A DNA stretch of 7,867 bases from an uncultured Marmoricola sp. (GTDB taxonomy: Bacteria > Actinomycetota > Actinomycetes > Propionibacteriales > Nocardioidaceae). The position numbers and the translations under genes are program-made. Numbering within the stretch: position 1 is the first letter of the stretch; each line of letters opens with the position of its first letter. Of the stretch, positions 5,962 through 7,867 are shown piece after piece. The stretch covers positions 1 through 7,867 of the forward strand of contig CALMMO010000290.1 of assembly GCA_937868455.1 (NCBI GenBank). The letters run 5' to 3'. A model generated the notes under the pieces. It was given only the letters and a program-made list of their open reading frames with translations, ran no database searches and was not told where the DNA came from.

Positions 5962-6690
5962 ATGGCAACCAAACCGTCTGGTGGTGACCGCGCAACCAAG
6001 GCTGCGGCAATCCGGCTTGAGCACGACCGTGCCGAGCGCAAGCGCAAGCTGGGGCTGATGGCAGGTGTTATTGCGACAATCGCAGTCATCGCGGCTGTCA
6101 TGGTCTATGCAACCCAGAAGAACTCCGGGTCGGTCGACCTACCCAAGGTCGAGACCAGCGTGGGGGACCACTCTTTGAAGATGGGGCCTGACTCGGCGCC
6201 GGTCAAGGTTGTTGTCTACGAGGACTTCTTGTGTCCTTTCTGCCGTGAGTTCGAAGAGAGCACCCGCGACTTCCTCCTTGCGGGCGCTCAAGATGGCAAG
6301 GTGCAGGTTGAGTTCCGGCCATTCCGCCTCATCCAGGATGACTATTCGCTGAATACGCTCAATGCGTTCGCGGCAATTTTGGCTAGCGACCCGCAGAAGG
6401 CTCTCGCCTTCCACGACTACGCCTTCGACGAGCAACCGTATGAATCGGCACCTAACAAGCCGACCATTAGCGACCTGAAGGGCTGGGCCAACAAGATCGG
6501 CGTCGACAAGTCGGCCACGGCGAAGTTTGACACTGTCGACCAGGCCTGGGTTGACGCCGCGAACAAGGCTGCGGCGGACGCGAAGATCACCGGCACGCCC
6601 ACGATCTTGGTTGATGGCAAGAAGCTTGAGGGCGCCACCATCGCTGAGATGGCTGACAACCTGGAGAAACTCATCGCTGCTGCGAAGTAA
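5962..6690 (+). CDS. Membrane-anchored DsbA-like thioredoxin-fold oxidoreductase
   Basis: A 242-residue protein. A basic cytoplasmic N-terminus (residues 1-30, many R and K) leads to one membrane span at about 31-51, then an extracytoplasmic domain. VVVYEDFLCPFC carries the active-site pair C91-P-F-C94, and GTPT with P213 is the cis-proline loop that faces it; the insert between is helical, as in DsbA/Thioredoxin_4 proteins. Expected role: making or reshuffling disulfides in exported proteins (family knowledge); whether it oxidises or isomerises cannot be read from sequence. AAAGGA (5950-5955), inside the end of the previous gene, is the ribosome-binding site 6 nt before the ATG. The 3-nt gap implies an operon with the MauE/DoxX-like gene, whose CXC protein is a candidate partner for recycling it. 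A strong terminator follows. Confidence 0.92.
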   Translation: MATKPSGGDRATKAAAIRLEHDRAERKRKLGLMAGVIATIAVIAAVMVYATQKNSGSVDLPKVETSVGDHSLKMGPDSAPVKVVVYEDFLCPFCREFEESTRDFLLAGAQDGKVQVEFRPFRLIQDDYSLNTLNAFAAILASDPQKALAFHDYAFDEQPYESAPNKPTISDLKGWANKIGVDKSATAKFDTVDQAWVDAANKAAADAKITGTPTILVDGKKLEGATIAEMADNLEKLIAAAK

Positions 6691-6711
6691 CTCAAACGTC
6701 AAGACGTCATT

Positions 6712-6745
6712 GGGCCAGCGGTCTCATACCACCGCTGGCCCTTTG
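6712..6745. terminator. Strong terminator after the DsbA-like gene
   Basis: Arms 6712-6722 (gggccagcggt) and 6731-6741 pair perfectly over 11 bp around an 8-nt loop, followed on the plus strand by TTTGG. It is 21 nt past the DsbA-like stop and 62 nt past the stop of the opposing gene, so it can serve both. Confidence 0.82.
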
Positions 6746-6803
6746 GCAATTCTTGGGGAGTGTGGTGTGCAGATGTGGGACGACACGCGGAGCAGAAGGC
6801 GCC

Positions 6804-7397
6804 TTATGGGGTGCGGGTGAAGCCGGCGCCCTTGAGCTGGGTAGTTGTTGGCGTGGCGAGCACGGCAGGTGCGGTCGGGCAGACCGAGCCGATTGTGGAG
6901 CCACGGTCTGACACACAACCTTTGATGCAGTTCTCCATTGAAACGCTGGAGTTGTAGGTCCAGCCCGCAATAGAGAAGTTCCACCAGACAGCCCCGCCCA
7001 CAGGAATGGCCACCGTGGTCACGAATGTCCAGGTTGTGCTCGCACCCGATGCCAATGAGATCGGGTTGGTGCCCGAGCTAAGCGACACCCCTGTCACTGT
7101 GCCAAGGGTGAGGGTCGCGCTGGAGCTGCGCACGTTTTGAATGGTCCAGGTGATGGTGGTTCCTGCAGCAATCGACCCTGGCCCGCCATTGGTGATCGTG
7201 ATGCGGTCAAAAGACGAGGAGGGAATGCTGCCTGAAACAGTTCCGGCTGGACATGGCGACAGAGCAAAAGCCGGAGCAGCTGCCACCGCTGAAATGACCG
7301 GAATCGACCATACTGCTGAGCGCGCCAAGGCTCGCCGACTAGGACCGCGATGCCGCGCGGAGTCGGTAACTCCTGGGTCTAGAACTCGGGAGTTCAT
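6804..7397 (-). CDS. Exported protein with Tat-like signal and four cysteines, unrecognised
   Basis: From ATG 7397 the product has 197 residues. The leader S20-R-R-A-L-A-R26 followed by AVWSIPVISAVAAAPAFA fits a twin-arginine-type signal, with cleavage expected after A-F-A45; actinobacterial surface proteins often carry leaders of this kind. The mature part is Ser/Thr/Gly rich and strand-like (ITWTIQNV, ATLTLGTVTGV, STTWTFVTTVAI, AVWWNFSIAGW), suggesting a single beta-sandwich domain. It has four cysteines: C49 just after the signal and three in ENCIKGCVSD and GSVCP near the C-terminus, so two disulfides are possible. No membrane anchor or sorting signal is seen. GTG 7409 would add four residues. 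I recognise no family. It converges on the DsbA-like gene, which may be relevant to its folding (inference). Confidence 0.78.
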   Translation of the reverse strand: MNSRVLDPGVTDSARHRGPSRRALARSAVWSIPVISAVAAAPAFALSPCPAGTVSGSIPSSSFDRITITNGGPGSIAAGTTITWTIQNVRSSSATLTLGTVTGVSLSSGTNPISLASGASTTWTFVTTVAIPVGGAVWWNFSIAGWTYNSSVSMENCIKGCVSDRGSTIGSVCPTAPAVLATPTTTQLKGAGFTRTP

Positions 7398-7460
7398 GTT
7401 TGTTGCCACCGCCTAACACGGACGTCATCAATACACGTGCTGCAACCCGCCAAATACCCG

Positions 7461-7525
7461 CTTGCAGAAAGGCCATGCGCGGCGACCCCCGATGGAGCAA
7501 CCCGTCGCGCATGGCCTCTTGCAAG
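7461..7525. repeat. Long imperfect inverted repeat in the divergent spacer
   Basis: Inner arms 7471-7484 and 7503-7516 pair over 14 bp (one G-T), outer arms 7461-7467 and 7519-7525 add 7 bp (one G-T), separated by a small internal loop (aaa against tc). The terminal loop is 18 nt. It lies 64 nt upstream of ATG 7397 and 125 nt upstream of tRNA-Arg; neither gene ends here, so it is not an obvious terminator. The rest of 7398-7650 shows no gene. Confidence 0.8.
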
Positions 7526-7619
7526 TCCCCCGGCACGTGATTCACACACCCGAGGCGCCTGTTTGGGGCACCGTTGCCAGTGAGACGCAAAGCACACTGA
7601 CTCGTGACGCGACTTTAAC

Positions 7620-7638
7620 CGAAATATTTCGCGATAAT
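7620..7638 (+). promoter_or_regulatory. Candidate tRNA-Arg promoter with adjoining palindrome
   Basis: GATAAT (7633-7638) is a good -10-like hexamer 12 nt before the mature tRNA-Arg. No clear -35 is found at 16-18 nt spacing. A perfect 12-bp palindrome (cgaaatatttcg, 7620-7631) ends 1 nt before the hexamer and would lie in the spacer. Confidence 0.38.
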
Positions 7639-7650
7639 CTTTCCCACTCA

Positions 7651-7724
7651 GCCTCCGTAGCTCAGCTGGATAGAGCAGCGGCCTTCTAATCCGCTGGTCA
7701 CAGGTTCGAATCCTGTCGGGGGCG
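7651..7724 (+). tRNA. tRNA-Arg (anticodon UCU)
   Basis: A 74-nt cloverleaf: acceptor GCCTCCG/CGGGGGC with one T-G pair, D arm GCTC-AGCTGGATA-GAGC, anticodon loop CTTCTAA (anticodon TCT) on stem GCGGC/TCCGC with a C31-U39 mismatch next to the loop, T arm ACAGG-TTCGAAT-CCTGT, discriminator G. The 3' end is followed by CTC, so CCA is not encoded, unlike the three other tRNAs here. Confidence 0.95.
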
Positions 7725-7730
7725 CTCGTG

Positions 7731-7758
7731 CAGCCGCCGTCCACTTCGACGGCGGCTG
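7731..7758. terminator. Perfect 11-bp hairpin between tRNA-Arg and a convergent gene
   Basis: Arms 7731-7741 (cagccgccgtc) and 7748-7758 pair perfectly around a 6-nt loop (cacttc). It starts 7 nt after tRNA-Arg and ends 6 nt before the stop of the minus-strand gene, as expected for a two-way terminator, though no T-run follows. Confidence 0.7.
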
Positions 7759-7764
7759 GAAGGC

Positions 7765-7867
7765 TTAGCCCCGGAGCTGACCCATCCACTCCACGATCTC
7801 GTCAGGGTCACGAGGCAGTGATGCCGAGAGGTTCGTGCAGCCGTCAGTGGTGACCACAATGTCGTCT
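7765..7867 (-). CDS. C-terminal fragment of an unidentified protein
   Basis: The last 33 codons of a minus-strand gene that enters from the right edge. The visible residues begin DDIVVTTDGCTNLSASLPRD and end with EWMGQLRG before TAA (7765-7767). The TTDGC run followed by an acidic C-terminal helix is too short to assign to a family. Support for it being coding: an open frame, sensible composition, and a hairpin just past its stop. Confidence 0.55.
   Translation of the reverse strand, partial: DDIVVTTDGCTNLSASLPRDPDEIVEWMGQLRG

Noticed and set aside
6139..6702. 187-codon minus-strand frame opposite the DsbA-like gene
   Set aside because: It has no recognisable domain and mirrors a clear CPFC/cis-Pro gene; an antisense artefact of GC-rich coding.

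Overview
The window looks like chromosomal DNA from a moderately high-GC actinobacterium (class Actinomycetes); I cannot place it in a genus. Evidence: the gene set (oligoribonuclease, Bcp-type peroxiredoxin beside a DUF3618 protein, a MauE/DoxX plus DsbA-like pair), the TANNNT boxes set 6-7 nt before several start codons that lack a Shine-Dalgarno sequence, and the style of the tRNAs. The bcp/DUF3618 divergent pair and orn next to tRNA-His recall mycobacterial arrangements from memory; I could not check this.

Layout. 1-1426 (minus): most of a membrane-anchored metallophosphoesterase running off the left edge. 1427-1603: a gene-free spacer with two strong adjacent hairpins. 1604-2170 (minus): tRNA-Leu(UAG) behind a Bcp-type peroxiredoxin. 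2233-2852 (plus): a DUF3618 membrane protein overlapping a GroES-like protein, which ends tail to tail on a small membrane protein (2849-3052, minus). 3243-3364: tRNA-Lys(CUU) with a good terminator. 3441-4601 (plus): a secreted beta-sandwich-like protein and an unrecognised 141-residue protein, then a hairpin shared with convergent tRNA-His(GUG). 4771-5391 (minus): oligoribonuclease. 5491-6690 (plus): a two-gene operon of a MauE/DoxX-like membrane protein and a membrane-anchored DsbA-like thioredoxin-fold protein, ending at a strong terminator. 6804-7397 (minus): an exported protein with four cysteines. 7398-7650: a divergent spacer with a long hairpin. 7651-7758 (plus): tRNA-Arg(UCU) and a terminator-like hairpin; 7765-7867 (minus): the last 33 codons of an unidentified gene.

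How it fits together. Most of the window is housekeeping: four tRNAs, turnover of nanoRNA (orn), peroxide defence (bcp). The clearest functional unit is the MauE/DoxX-DsbA pair, which I infer handles thiol-disulfide exchange outside the membrane; the neighbouring exported protein with four cysteines is a plausible but unproven client. I found no CRISPR array, insertion sequence, phage gene or clear defence system. The items most worth a second look are the long unexplained hairpin at 7461-7525, the tRNA with a Leu anticodon but a short variable arm, the orphan GroES-like gene, the extracellular metallophosphoesterase architecture and the recurring leaderless-type start sites.
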